Source: Xanthobacteraceae bacterium (GTDB lineage Bacteria > Pseudomonadota > Alphaproteobacteria > Rhizobiales > Xanthobacteraceae). From it: 64,000 nt of DNA. This document shows, piece by piece, positions 1 to 7,938 of this stretch (position 1 is the stretch's first letter; every line of letters begins with the position of its first letter). The position numbers and the translations under genes are program-made. The notes beneath the pieces are model-generated. The model was not told the DNA's origin and searched no databases. It was given only the letters and a program-made list of their open reading frames with translations. The stretch covers positions 103,359 to 167,358 of the forward strand of contig JANINJ010000075.1 in the NCBI GenBank assembly GCA_024508855.1. The letters run 5' to 3'.

Positions 1-1145
1 CCATCGAAGCGTTGACTCATCATTCTGCTGACGATTGGGATCGTATGGTCAAGGGCGACCCCGGTGTCGAAAGCGTTTTTCTTTGGACGAAGGACAAAAA
101 GGGCGTCAACCGCCGCGGTGCCGGTCCCATGGACGCTTCGATTTACGGGCGCGGCGCCGGTGAAGGCATGGGCGTCCACATCATGACCGGCCCGGTCTTC
201 GTTCGCGGCGCCGAGCCCGGTGACATTCTTGAGGTCCGCATCGTCGACTGCGCATTTCGCCCATCGGCAAACCCGGAATTCAGGGGCAAGGCCTTCGGTA
301 GCAATGCGGCTGCCAACTGGGGCTTCCAGTACAACGACCTGCTCGACGGAAAGAAGCGCGAGGTGGTCACGATCTACGAAGTCGACGCGACGGGCTCGCG
401 AAACTGGGCGCAAGCCGCTTACAATTTCGAATGGGTCCCGCAAACCGATCCGTTCGGCGTCGTACACAAGACAATCGACTATCCCGGTATCCCCGTCGAT
501 CACTCGAAGACCAAACGAAACTTCGATGTTCTGAAGGGCGTTCGACTACCAATTCGTCCTCACTTCGGCACCATCGGGCTGGCTCCGAAGGAAGCCGACT
601 TCGTCGACACCATTCCGCCCAGCTACACCGGAGGCAACATCGACAACTGGCGCATCGGAAAGGGCGCCACGATGTATTACCCGGTCTCGGTGGAAGGAGG
701 CTTGTTGTCGGTCGGCGACCCGCATGCATCGCAAGGCGACAGCGAGCTCTGCGGTACGGCCATCGAGTGCTCTCTCAACGGGACGTTCCAGTTCATTCTT
801 CACAAGCGAGCCGATCTCGGCGGCACGCCGCTGGAGGAATTGAATTATCCCATGCTCGAAACCCAGGACGAATGGCTGGTGCATGGGTTCAGCTATGCAA
901 ACTACCTAGCTGAATTGGGTACCGCGGCACAAACCGATATCTACAAGAAATCTTCGGTCGATCTGGCGTTGCGCGATGCATTCCGGAAGATGCGGCACTT
1001 CCTGATGAAGACGAAGTCGCTCACCGAAGATGAAGCGATCTCGCTGATGTCGATCGGCGTCGATTTCGGCATCACTCAGGTTGTCGACGGCAACTGGGGC
1101 GTCCATGCCGTGGTGAAGAAAGATATCTTCTCCGCGAGGGCGTGA
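1..1145 (+). CDS. Acetamidase/formamidase family protein, 5' end cut by window edge
   Basis: This is a cytoplasmic amidase of the acetamidase/formamidase (FmdA/AmdA) family, which hydrolyses short amides such as formamide to ammonia and the carboxylic acid. The frame is open to the left edge: codons before the TTG at 12 read Ile-Glu-Ala and continue the family's N-terminal core, so the TTG is not the start and perhaps a few tens of residues are missing. The visible 377 residues contain the family's Gly-rich core (GAGEGMGVHIMTGPVFVRGA), the PGD segment before the strand LEVRIVD, the VGDPHASQGDSELCGTAIE region and the C-terminal ISLMSIGVDFGITQVVDGNWG segment. A hairpin terminator follows. Substrate preference cannot be read from the sequence. 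Family assignment is firm; the amide used is unknown. Confidence 0.85.
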   Translation, partial: IEALTHHSADDWDRMVKGDPGVESVFLWTKDKKGVNRRGAGPMDASIYGRGAGEGMGVHIMTGPVFVRGAEPGDILEVRIVDCAFRPSANPEFRGKAFGSNAAANWGFQYNDLLDGKKREVVTIYEVDATGSRNWAQAAYNFEWVPQTDPFGVVHKTIDYPGIPVDHSKTKRNFDVLKGVRLPIRPHFGTIGLAPKEADFVDTIPPSYTGGNIDNWRIGKGATMYYPVSVEGGLLSVGDPHASQGDSELCGTAIECSLNGTFQFILHKRADLGGTPLEELNYPMLETQDEWLVHGFSYANYLAELGTAAQTDIYKKSSVDLALRDAFRKMRHFLMKTKSLTEDEAISLMSIGVDFGITQVVDGNWGVHAVVKKDIFSARA

Positions 1146-1155
1146 CGTTTACGAA

Positions 1156-1184
1156 CAGGCGCCGGCGACAAAAGCCGGCGCCTG
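1156..1184 (+). terminator. Hairpin terminator after the amidase gene
   Basis: Perfect 11-bp arms (1156-1166 and 1174-1184) flank a 7-base loop, GACAAAA, 11 bases after the amidase stop. The tail is only weakly T-rich (CAATTTG). It also lies downstream of the minus-strand gene ending at 1243, so it may act in both directions. Confidence 0.65.
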
Positions 1185-1242
1185 CAATTTGAGCATCGTT
1201 TGTCAGATTCGAGCTGAGGCCTGGAATTCAGTTCTCGCCGGC

Positions 1243-1674
1243 TCAGGACAGGCAGCGACCTGGCGCGAGCTCCTTGGCCACGTCGGTCAGCACGCTCACC
1301 GACGGCTCGCAGGCGATCGTCGGCTTTACAGCGGCCGGAGATTTCGTCAGCGAAGGTACCGCGCGGGGCGCAATGACGTCGTTCGCCTCTTTGCCCGGCA
1401 CGGAAACGGGCACGCGCACCAGCACGGAAGTATCGGTCAGAGAGGACGGCTGGATAGCAAAGGTCTGCATCGCGACGTGGGGCAGGTTTACCATGGCCGC
1501 ACGATCCGCCTTTCCTGCACGGTTGACGGTGTCGGTTACGGGAGCTTCTGATACCGCCGGCGTTGCCACGGCCGCCACGACGCCACGCAGATCATGACCG
1601 GAGGCCAGCTGTACCGCCCCGGCGGTCATCAGCAGAGCCGTTGCACCCATCAACGCCATGGAAGTCCTGGACAT
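1243..1674 (-). CDS. Small exported protein of unknown function
   Basis: I do not recognise the family. The 143-residue product begins with a short basic end and a hydrophobic stretch (MALMGATALLMTAGAVQLAS), which reads as a signal peptide, so export is likely. The mature part is rich in Ala, Val, Pro and Thr, looks largely unstructured, and has two cysteines near the C-terminus (in IACEPS and GRCLS) that could form one disulfide. The ATG at 1674 has an AGAGG element about 8 bases upstream. GC content and codon use match the neighbours. It stands alone between the amidase terminator and another small exported protein on the same strand. No function is proposed. Confidence 0.6.
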   Translation of the reverse strand: MSRTSMALMGATALLMTAGAVQLASGHDLRGVVAAVATPAVSEAPVTDTVNRAGKADRAAMVNLPHVAMQTFAIQPSSLTDTSVLVRVPVSVPGKEANDVIAPRAVPSLTKSPAAVKPTIACEPSVSVLTDVAKELAPGRCLS

Positions 1675-1918
1675 TGTCGTTGCCTCTCCCGATCAGAGAT
1701 CGTTCTCGCGACCACGCACCGGGTTAGTAACGCGGAGACCCGATTCAGGTTCAAAGAAAGGCAAATCACATAAGCGTGTCACCCATGCCGAAAACGGATG
1801 GGAACGCTTTGGCGGGTCGAGCGTCTTACCAAAAGGCCGGTCTTCCCCTGCCCCAATCGACCGGCCAAGCGGGGCGCGACCGTGGTGATGCCGGTCGCGT
1901 CCTGCGCCTTTTTGGCGA

Positions 1919-2305
1919 TTATCTGTAGTTCCGCGATTGGCTCACCTTCAGGCTTTTGGCATCTGCCGCGCATTGCAACGTCAGGCGGGAGCCACGGCTG
2001 TCCACGATGAAAGTCATTGTCTGGGACGCACCGAGATTCACCGCGACTTGTTGCTGGGAAGGCTTTTCGGACGGCGGCTCGTTTGCGGGCTTGGACAGAA
2101 TCCACACCGAACAGGCAGACGGCTCGGATTGAAAATATCCGATGAACGACTTTCCGCCCACGACGCGATGGAAAGCCTGCATTGCCGGATATGTGGCCGC
2201 GAACGGCACGTCCGGATTTCGAGCGTGAATACCGAGCACGTTCGCGTTGCTTTGCGCGATGCCGAGACCAAGGAACAGCGCGACGATCGACATGACCGGT
2301 TTCAT
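1919..2305 (-). CDS. Small exported protein of unknown function (128 aa)
   Basis: I do not recognise the family. I place the start at the ATG at 2305 (MKPVMSIVALFLGLGIAQSNA) because AGGAAA lies just upstream and the product then starts with a clean signal peptide; the frame is open further upstream to 2416 but that part overlaps the next gene and does not look like protein. The mature region has two cysteines (SACSVWIL and TLQCAADAK) and ends in a basic tail. The middle contains Ser/Pro/Glu-rich linker sequence (PANEPPSEKPSQQQ). It is probably periplasmic. It lies about 70 bases downstream of the oxidoreductase gene on the same strand and could be cotranscribed with it. Confidence 0.55.
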   Translation of the reverse strand: MKPVMSIVALFLGLGIAQSNANVLGIHARNPDVPFAATYPAMQAFHRVVGGKSFIGYFQSEPSACSVWILSKPANEPPSEKPSQQQVAVNLGASQTMTFIVDSRGSRLTLQCAADAKSLKVSQSRNYR

Positions 2306-2376
2306 GATGGATTTCCTCATACGGAGATGTATCGGCAGCGGGGATCCGCTTATGGCGTGCCGCTGCCGCGTTCGGG

Positions 2377-3009
2377 TTATGACTTGACCCATGCGGGTGC
2401 GGCCAGCGTGCCCCATCCAAGGAAGAAGCCGAGATGGATGTTGATCTCGCCGACCGGCTCAAGATATCGGGAGTTGACCAGCGCTCCGGATTCAACGGGC
2501 TCAAAGCCGGTCGCCGTGACAAGCTCGGAGACTTTTTTCTTCGCGGCGCTGTCGTCACCGGCGATAAAGACCTGCACCGGAGCGGATCGCCCCTGACGCG
2601 CTTCCGAAGGAAGCAGTTGAGCGAATATCGTATTCCAGGCTTTCACGACCTTGGCGGCCGGCACGAGCTTCTGAATCTCTTCGGCCGCCGATGTGGTGTG
2701 CCCGATCGTGAGCGACTTGAAGTCCGGCGAAATCGGGTTCGAGATATCGACCACGATCTTCCCGGAGAGATCGCCCAGACCTTTCAACGCTTCGGCAACC
2801 CCCGCGAAAGGCACGGCCAAAATGACCGTATCCGCAAGCTTCGCGGCGGCTTCAGAACCGCCGCCGGTTGCACGCGGTCCAATCTCTTCAGCCAACGCAG
2901 CCGCCCTGGCCGGATCACGGTGCCCAATAGCGACATCAATGCCCTTCGCGGCGAGCAACCGGGCAAGGCCGCTCCCCATCGCACCCGTTCCAATAACTGC
3001 GATCGTCAT
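2377..3009 (-). CDS. NADPH-dependent F420 reductase-like oxidoreductase (NAD(P)-binding)
   Basis: The product is a cytoplasmic NAD(P)-binding protein of the F420_oxidored/NADP-oxidoreductase coenzyme F420-dependent family. The N-terminus has the Rossmann motif VIGTGAMGSGLARLL, followed by GHRDPARAAALAEE, the ILAVPFAGVAEAL strand-turn and VVDISNPIS, all typical of the family. A second half contains VVKAWNTIFAQ. Proteins of this kind in non-F420 organisms are of uncertain substrate, so the name gives the fold rather than the reaction. The ATG at 3009 is preferred over the one at 3015 because GGAGGA sits 8 bases before 3009 but only 2 before 3015. It is divergent from a LysR regulator across 110 bases containing two palindromes, and that regulator is the likely controller. 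Confidence 0.8.
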   Translation of the reverse strand: MTIAVIGTGAMGSGLARLLAAKGIDVAIGHRDPARAAALAEEIGPRATGGGSEAAAKLADTVILAVPFAGVAEALKGLGDLSGKIVVDISNPISPDFKSLTIGHTTSAAEEIQKLVPAAKVVKAWNTIFAQLLPSEARQGRSAPVQVFIAGDDSAAKKKVSELVTATGFEPVESGALVNSRYLEPVGEINIHLGFFLGWGTLAAPAWVKS

Positions 3010-3061
3010 GATCATCGTCCTCCATTCCGCGACATGCGGGATGGCGACGTTTTGATATGAA

Positions 3062-3116
3062 ATCGTTATGTGATAAATCTTCCATGATAACGATCACTTG
3101 AACCATATGAGTTCAA
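3062..3116. promoter_or_regulatory. Two operator-like palindromes between the oxidoreductase and lysR genes
   Basis: ATCGTTAT (3062-3069) is matched by its reverse complement ATAACGAT (3087-3094). TTGAAC (3098-3103) is matched by GTTCAA (3111-3116), N7 apart, ending 4 bases before the LysR start. LysR-type proteins commonly bind such dyads in the divergent promoter and regulate both themselves and the opposite gene. The dyads are seen; the binding role is inferred. Confidence 0.5.
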
Positions 3117-3119
3117 ATA

Positions 3120-4022
3120 ATGGACTTGCTGGCCAGCATGACAACCTTCGCAAAGGCGGTAGAAGCCGGGTCGTTTTCGGCGGCCGCCGAAAGCCTTTCG
3201 ACATCTTCGCAGGTGGTCGGCCGGCATGTTCGCATGCTGGAAGACCATCTGGGCGTGAAGCTGCTCAACCGCACCACGCGCCGTCAAAGCATAACCGAGA
3301 CCGGTCGCAGCGTGTATGAGCGCGTCCGCACTATTCTTGCGGAAGTCGAGGCAGCCGAAGCGCTGGCGGCCGAAAGCCGGGCGGCGCCACGCGGAAAACT
3401 ACGGGTCAACGCTCCTGTGAATTTCGGTGCGCACGACCTCGCTAACGTGCTCCCGGAATATCTTGCCGCATATCCGGAGGTCGATATCGAACTGACATTG
3501 TCCGACCGGCAGATCGACCTCATCGACGAGGGCTACGACGCCGTGTTTCGCGTTGGTGAGCTTAGCGACAGTGGGCTGATCGCGAGGACGCTGCGGTCCG
3601 TGGAGATGATCCTTTGCGCGGCCCCCGCCTATATCGAGGCGCACGGCGCACCGGTTACGCCGGCCGGAATCCGAATGCACGAATGTCTCGGTTTCGCCCA
3701 CGGCACGACCCGCGATAGCTGGAGTTTCGGGGGACCGAACGGGATCGAGACCATCGACATCTCATACCGCCTGATCGCCAATAACGGGCAGGCTCTGCTG
3801 ACTTCGGCGCTTGCCGGCCTCGGCCTTCTATTACAGCCGACCGGATTGGTTCGAAACGAGATCGCGACGGGGCGTCTCGTTCAACTGCTCGCGGACTATA
3901 CTGCCCCAGTCCGTCCCTTGCACATCCTCTACGCACCTGACCGCAGGATCACGCCCAAACTGCGCTCCTTTATCGATTTTGCCGTCAAACACTTCGGCAC
4001 GGAGTCTCCGCACCGATCGTAG
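3120..4022 (+). CDS. LysR-family transcriptional regulator
   Basis: This 300-residue DNA-binding regulator has the usual LysR length and order. A winged helix-turn-helix occupies about residues 1-60 (FAKAVEAGSFSAAAESL, then LEDHLGVKLLNRTTRR and TETG). A linker helix follows, and from about residue 90 comes a periplasmic-binding-protein-like effector domain (GKLRVNAPVNFG, ELTLSDRQIDLIDEGYDAVFRVG). It resembles the CrgA/DmlR-type subgroup with the NRTTR motif, whose members often control a divergent oxidoreductase gene. The ATG at 3120 abuts the TTGAAC-N7-GTTCAA palindrome and has no clear Shine-Dalgarno sequence, so the transcript may be nearly leaderless. The effector is unknown. It probably regulates the divergent F420 reductase-like gene. 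Confidence 0.9.
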   Translation: MDLLASMTTFAKAVEAGSFSAAAESLSTSSQVVGRHVRMLEDHLGVKLLNRTTRRQSITETGRSVYERVRTILAEVEAAEALAAESRAAPRGKLRVNAPVNFGAHDLANVLPEYLAAYPEVDIELTLSDRQIDLIDEGYDAVFRVGELSDSGLIARTLRSVEMILCAAPAYIEAHGAPVTPAGIRMHECLGFAHGTTRDSWSFGGPNGIETIDISYRLIANNGQALLTSALAGLGLLLQPTGLVRNEIATGRLVQLLADYTAPVRPLHILYAPDRRITPKLRSFIDFAVKHFGTESPHRS

Positions 4023-4117
4023 AGAAAATCTTCCGGGTCTCCTTATTCGACTTGTTCAACCGGCGATCGACGCAATCGTGATCGCGCGCTCCGATGATGG
4101 GTCGAGTCCGATATGGA

Positions 4118-4144
4118 AACGCCACCGCAAACTACGGTGGCGTT
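4118..4144 (+). terminator. Hairpin terminator between lysR and phyR
   Basis: AACGCCACCG (4118-4127) and CGGTGGCGTT (4135-4144) form a 10-bp stem with a 7-base loop. The plus-strand tail CGTCTTTGTT is T-rich, fitting termination of lysR transcription. The hairpin also sits 28 bases beyond the convergent phyR gene. Confidence 0.6.
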
Positions 4145-4171
4145 CGTCTTTGTTGCGTTATCCGAAGCGGC

Positions 4172-4978
4172 TCAGGATGCCGCTACGCGGGGCGAGCGAT
4201 TGCGGGAGTTGCGCTGGAAGAACAATGCCTGGCTGGCAACGGCCGACACCATCGCGGGCTGGAACGGCTTAGAAATCAGGAAGGCCGGCTCCGGCCGTTC
4301 GCCAGTGAGGAAACGCTCGGGATAGGCGGTGATGAACACCACCGGCACCTCGAACACGCGCAGCAACTCGTTCACCGCATCCAGACCCGAACTGCCGTCC
4401 GCGAGCTGAATATCCGCAAGGATCAGTCCTGGCGTCTTGGTCTTGGCCAGCGCTACCGCATCGGTATGGGTGCGCGCGACGCCGATCACGTTGTGACCGA
4501 GATTCTTGACCAGGCTCTCGAGGTCCATCGCGATGAAGGTCTCATCCTCGATGATGAGAACATCGGTGGCGATTTCAGCCGCCATCTCATGGCCGGCCGC
4601 GTCGGCAAGCTTGCGAACTTCTCCAACGTCCACACCCAGGATGAAGGCGACTTCCTCTTCCGAAAATCCCTCCAGCGAAAGCAGGAGGAACGCCTGCCGG
4701 GGCAGCGGCGTTATGTTCGAAAGACGACGCTCTGAAGGAGTGAGACTGGGCACCACTTCGCTTTGTTCGTTGATCGCGACCGAATTCCAGATCTGAGTAA
4801 AGAGCCGGAATAAACCTGCTCTCGGTCCCAGCCGCTCATCGAGCAACGATTGATCCTGCAGCAGCGCCTCAAGCATGGCGCCGACATAGGCATCGCCAGC
4901 GGCCTGATTCCCAGTCAGAGCACGAGAATAGCGCCGCAGCAGCGGCAAGTGTTCAGCAACGAGCTGTGATCGGGACAT
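4172..4978 (-). CDS. phyR: PhyR, general stress response regulator (sigma-mimic response regulator)
   Basis: PhyR is the anti-anti-sigma factor of the alphaproteobacterial general stress response. When phosphorylated it sequesters NepR and frees EcfG. The 268-residue product (start at ATG 4978, MSRSQLVAEH, preceded by AAGGA) has a sigma-like ECF domain at about residues 1-125 (LTPSERRL and SLEGFSEEEVAFILGVDVGEV resemble sigma region 4). A receiver domain follows from about 138, with the acidic pair in IIEDE (142-146), the phospho-acceptor Asp189 in LADIQLADGSSGLDAV and Lys237 in FLISKPF, typical of the FAT GUY receiver family. The frame is open 19 codons further upstream but the family start is here. 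It is divergent from nepR-ecfG, and its promoter region shares a palindrome containing GGAAC. Confidence 0.96.
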   Translation of the reverse strand: MSRSQLVAEHLPLLRRYSRALTGNQAAGDAYVGAMLEALLQDQSLLDERLGPRAGLFRLFTQIWNSVAINEQSEVVPSLTPSERRLSNITPLPRQAFLLLSLEGFSEEEVAFILGVDVGEVRKLADAAGHEMAAEIATDVLIIEDETFIAMDLESLVKNLGHNVIGVARTHTDAVALAKTKTPGLILADIQLADGSSGLDAVNELLRVFEVPVVFITAYPERFLTGERPEPAFLISKPFQPAMVSAVASQALFFQRNSRNRSPRVAAS

Positions 4979-5059
4979 CCCCATTCCATCCTTGTCTGAA
5001 TTCGCGTTGAAGCGGGCAGCCAGCGGCGCCGCCAAATCTAATTACTCACAGCGATGATA

Positions 5060-5100
5060 AAAGTTCCGTTTTTTCGGAACTTTACTCCACCCCCTGCATT
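5060..5100. promoter_or_regulatory. Divergent EcfG-type promoter region with palindromic GGAAC
   Basis: AAAGTTCCG (5060-5068) and CGGAACTTT (5075-5083) are perfect 9-bp inverted arms around TTTTTT, giving a GGAAC -35-type element on each strand. On the plus strand GGAAC (5076-5080) is followed after 16 bases by CATT (5097-5100), one base off the EcfG -10 CGTT. On the minus strand no good -10 is seen. EcfG promoters are GGAAC-N16/17-CGTT in related genera, so autoregulation of nepR-ecfG is inferred. Confidence 0.6.
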
Positions 5101-5179
5101 ACTCCGACGAACCAGCAGGTGAAGGCTTAATGTCAGACAAAAAAGACACGATATCACAATAGCTTAGATTGGGGAACAT

Positions 5180-5392
5180 GTGGATCAAGCCATGAAAGAT
5201 GAGAAGCCTCCCGGCAAACCGGCCAAGCCAGGCCGCCTCAATGCGGAAATCCAATCGCGGATCGGCCATCAACTTCGGGCGATGTACGACGACGTTGTGC
5301 GTCAGGGTGTGCCCGACAGATTTGCTGACCTGATCCGAAAGCTGGACACTCCGGAAGGCGAACTGGCTGCCAAAAAAGATGGGAGGGAGTAA
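5180..5392 (+). CDS. nepR: NepR, anti-sigma factor of EcfG
   Basis: NepR is the small anti-sigma factor that holds EcfG inactive until phosphorylated PhyR titrates it away. The 70-residue product has the family core of two helices, with IQSRIGHQLRAMYDDVVRQG followed by VPDRFADLIRKLD, and disordered charged ends rich in Lys and Pro. The start is the GTG at 5180, with GGGGA 4 bases upstream; an ATG at 5192 is an alternative that gives a protein 4 residues shorter. Its stop overlaps the ecfG start (TAATG), so the anti-sigma and sigma factors are translationally coupled, as usual for this locus. It is divergent from phyR. Confidence 0.95.
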   Translation: MDQAMKDEKPPGKPAKPGRLNAEIQSRIGHQLRAMYDDVVRQGVPDRFADLIRKLDTPEGELAAKKDGRE

Positions 5393-5940
5393 TGCCTCTC
5401 ACAGACTCTCTTCGCAACGACATCCTGGCGTCGGTACCTAGCCTGCGCGCTTTTGCGATATCGCTGAGCGGCAACGGCGACCGTGCGGACGATCTCGTTC
5501 AGGAAACGCTGTTGCGCGCGCTTGCCAACATCGACTCGTTCGAGCCCGGCTCGAATCTGCCGGCGTGGCTGTTCACCATCCTGCGAAATCTCTTCCGCTC
5601 CGACTATCGCAAGCGGCGGCGCGAAGTCGAGGATGCCGAAGGCAACTATGCCAAGACGCTGAAGTCGCAGCCGAGCCAGAACGCGCATCTCGAGTTCGAG
5701 GAGTTTCGGGCAGCGCTCGACAAGCTTCCGCAGGATCAGCGCGAAGCCTTGATCCTGGTCGGCGCGTCCGGCTTCTCCTACGAGGATGCTGCGGCGATCT
5801 GCGGATGCGCGGTCGGCACCATCAAGAGTCGCGTCAACCGCGCGCGATCGAAGCTCAGCGCCTTGCTGTACGTGAATGGCGCGGAAGACTTCGGTCCGGA
5901 CGAGACCGTCCGCGCGGTGATCGGCAGCGGCAACCGCTAA
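5392..5940 (+). CDS. ecfG: EcfG, ECF sigma factor of the general stress response
   Basis: EcfG (ECF15-type sigma factor) directs RNA polymerase to general stress promoters of the form GGAAC-N16/17-CGTT. The 182-residue product has sigma region 2 at about residues 12-80 (SGNGDRADDLVQETLLRAL, then PAWLFTILRNLFRSDYRKRR) and sigma region 4 at about 110-160 (LDKLPQDQREALILVGASG and YEDAAAICGCAVGTIKSRVN). The length is normal. The ATG at 5392 uses the last base of the nepR stop, so the two are coupled. A strong hairpin terminator follows. The sodB gene at the other end of the window has an exact match to this sigma factor's promoter. Confidence 0.96.
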   Translation: MPLTDSLRNDILASVPSLRAFAISLSGNGDRADDLVQETLLRALANIDSFEPGSNLPAWLFTILRNLFRSDYRKRRREVEDAEGNYAKTLKSQPSQNAHLEFEEFRAALDKLPQDQREALILVGASGFSYEDAAAICGCAVGTIKSRVNRARSKLSALLYVNGAEDFGPDETVRAVIGSGNR

Positions 5941-5958
5941 GCCAATTCCAACCACGAA

Positions 5959-5990
5959 GAGAAGCGGCCACCCGACCGTGGCCGCTTCTC
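5959..5990. terminator. Bidirectional hairpin terminator between ecfG and the sensor kinase
   Basis: A perfect 13-bp stem, GAGAAGCGGCCAC (5959-5971) with GTGGCCGCTTCTC (5978-5990), encloses a 6-base loop. It separates the convergent ecfG and histidine kinase genes. T-tracts are poor on both sides. Confidence 0.7.
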
Positions 5991-6022
5991 CATGACAATT
6001 TCATCGAGCTCCGGAGACGTCG

Positions 6023-7702
6023 TCAGCGCACGCGATGCACCGGCGCAGCAAGGCGTTCCGTCCGTTCCTGCTCGGTGAGATCGACCACCGTCGCCATCGG
6101 CGCGCTGAGTTCGTAAACATAGCTGACATCGGTGAAATAGCGTTGCGACGTACCGCCCAGCGCTTCGGGAGCAACGCGATCGAGCAGCACGCGGCCGAAA
6201 TCGCTGTCTTCGCGCCGAGTGGCGGCACTGGTGTTGAACTCTTCCCAGCGGAAATAGAACATCGCCTCGTCGCCCTCGCCCGTGACTTCCCACCGCGCCA
6301 CCACGGTCGGATGCTTGCCAACCAGAGAGAGACCTTCGTCGGAATGCGACGCCAGTTCGAAAAACAACAGCGACAGGCTTTGTGCCGCACGTGCGCTGAC
6401 TGAAATATCCGGGCCGCTCACATCGATGCGGTCGGCATGCGGGATTGCACGCGCCTCGAACAGGCCTTTCAGCTTGACCCCCTGCCATTTGCTTTCGCTC
6501 AGCAGCGACACGACGTTCGACATCGCATGAATGCGGCCGATCAGCAGGTCGCGGACCGCGTCGATATCGGCCCCGTGGCGCAATGTGCGCGTGACGATCG
6601 ATTGGATCACCGCAAGGATGTTTTTGACGCGATGGTTGAGTTCGTCGATCACCGCCGTCAGCCGATGCTCGAAACCGATCCGCGCCTGAATCTCACGGCT
6701 CATGCGCAGATTGTTGTAAGCGACATAGCCGAACAATCCGCAGATCAGGCCGGTCAATGCGATGCCGAGAAAGCCGATCGCTGCGGCCAATTCCAGTGCA
6801 CGCTGTTCGGAATTGGTCTTCGCATAATAGACAAGCTGCCAGTCGCGATTGCCGAACGTCACGGTTCGCGTAACCGAGGGGATCGCGCTGCCGTTTTCTG
6901 CCGTCGGCCGCTGGCGAGCCGTGACCTGACCGCGGTGGTCCGCCACCAGTTCGGTGTCCGCGCGCCGCGGATCCTTCAGCGCCATGGAAAACAGCGACAT
7001 CTCGTCATTGGCCAGCATCAGCGGGCCGACCTCATAAGAGAACGTCACGAAGCCGATGGTCGCGTCGCTGCCTTCCAGCGTCACCGGCGCCGCCAGCACC
7101 ACCCCTATCGGGCCGTTCGGCCGCAACAGCGCGATCGGATCGGAGGCCGATGGCTTGTTCTGCGCCAGGGTGCGCGCCATCATCGCATGCAGGACCGGTT
7201 CCTGATCGAGCACGCGTCCGGCGAACTTCATCGTTTCCGCGTTGCGCGGCTCGACATCCATCAGGACGTTGAGCGGCTGTCCGGCGGGCACATTCTGTAA
7301 TGGAGAATTATCGAACGCGCGGATTGTCGGGTCGGGAAATCCCGCGCCCGCGAGTTCGCGCTGGGCCTGATCGACATCGTCCTGCGGCAGGCGCACGATC
7401 CAGCCGGCAACGACGAAATCGGTCTTGAACGCGTAGATCGAGGTTCGCAGCGGCTGGAGCATGTTCGCCTTGGTCAGCGAGGGCGAATGAAACAGCCCGG
7501 ACGCGACGCGCGCCAGCAGTTCGCGCTCGGTGAGACGATCCTGCACCAGGCTGCTGCTCACGTCGATCGCCCGCGACAGCGCGATGCGATCGACCGTCAA
7601 TTCCTGATCGTAGGCCCGATAGGCGGCGAGTCCGGACAGCAGGATCCCCAGTAGAGCAACGAACCCGATAATGAATCCCAGCCGAACCACGTGACCACTC
7701 AA
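6023..7702 (-). CDS. CHASE-domain sensor histidine kinase (HWE/HisKA_2 type) with degenerate ATP-binding domain
   Basis: This 559-residue inner-membrane sensor sits in the PhyR locus, where the cognate kinase or phosphatase of PhyR is usually found. Transmembrane helices lie at about 8-27 and 305-328. The segment between them is a periplasmic CHASE-like sensor domain (FKTDFVVAGWIVRLP, NVLMDVEPRNAETM). The dimerisation helix carries the phospho-acceptor His357 in ELNHRVKNILAVIQSI. The ATP-binding domain is unusual: the expected N-box (HELATNA) reads FFELASHSDEG at 447-457, lacking the Asn, and the Trp-x-Glu-x-Gly-Gly-Pro segment reads FRWEEFNTSA. Kinase activity is therefore doubtful; a phosphatase or pseudokinase acting on PhyR is a reasonable inference. 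The start is uncertain: TTG at 7702, or GTG at 7690. Confidence 0.88.
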   Translation of the reverse strand: MSGHVVRLGFIIGFVALLGILLSGLAAYRAYDQELTVDRIALSRAIDVSSSLVQDRLTERELLARVASGLFHSPSLTKANMLQPLRTSIYAFKTDFVVAGWIVRLPQDDVDQAQRELAGAGFPDPTIRAFDNSPLQNVPAGQPLNVLMDVEPRNAETMKFAGRVLDQEPVLHAMMARTLAQNKPSASDPIALLRPNGPIGVVLAAPVTLEGSDATIGFVTFSYEVGPLMLANDEMSLFSMALKDPRRADTELVADHRGQVTARQRPTAENGSAIPSVTRTVTFGNRDWQLVYYAKTNSEQRALELAAAIGFLGIALTGLICGLFGYVAYNNLRMSREIQARIGFEHRLTAVIDELNHRVKNILAVIQSIVTRTLRHGADIDAVRDLLIGRIHAMSNVVSLLSESKWQGVKLKGLFEARAIPHADRIDVSGPDISVSARAAQSLSLLFFELASHSDEGLSLVGKHPTVVARWEVTGEGDEAMFYFRWEEFNTSAATRREDSDFGRVLLDRVAPEALGGTSQRYFTDVSYVYELSAPMATVVDLTEQERTERLAAPVHRVR

Positions 7703-7938
7703 ATAATGTCGATGAAATAGCGCTTGGGTCGACTGCTATTGCCCACGATTGACGAACATCGGTTGATGGAAACGATGGGCCAGCCGCTGGTCCGACGACA
7801 ATACGCGATAACTGCTCATTCGCCCTGCCTTGGCAAAAGATGAATGATATTAATGATGACCAGGGGATTTGGTTCCAGGACGGGACGGATCGAGCCATCC
7901 CGTCCATAAAAATAGACCGCGCGAGCGGTCGAACGGGT

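Noticed and set aside
7703..7938. An EcfG promoter for the sensor kinase
   Set aside because: No GGAAC-N16/17-CGTT pair is present upstream on the minus strand.
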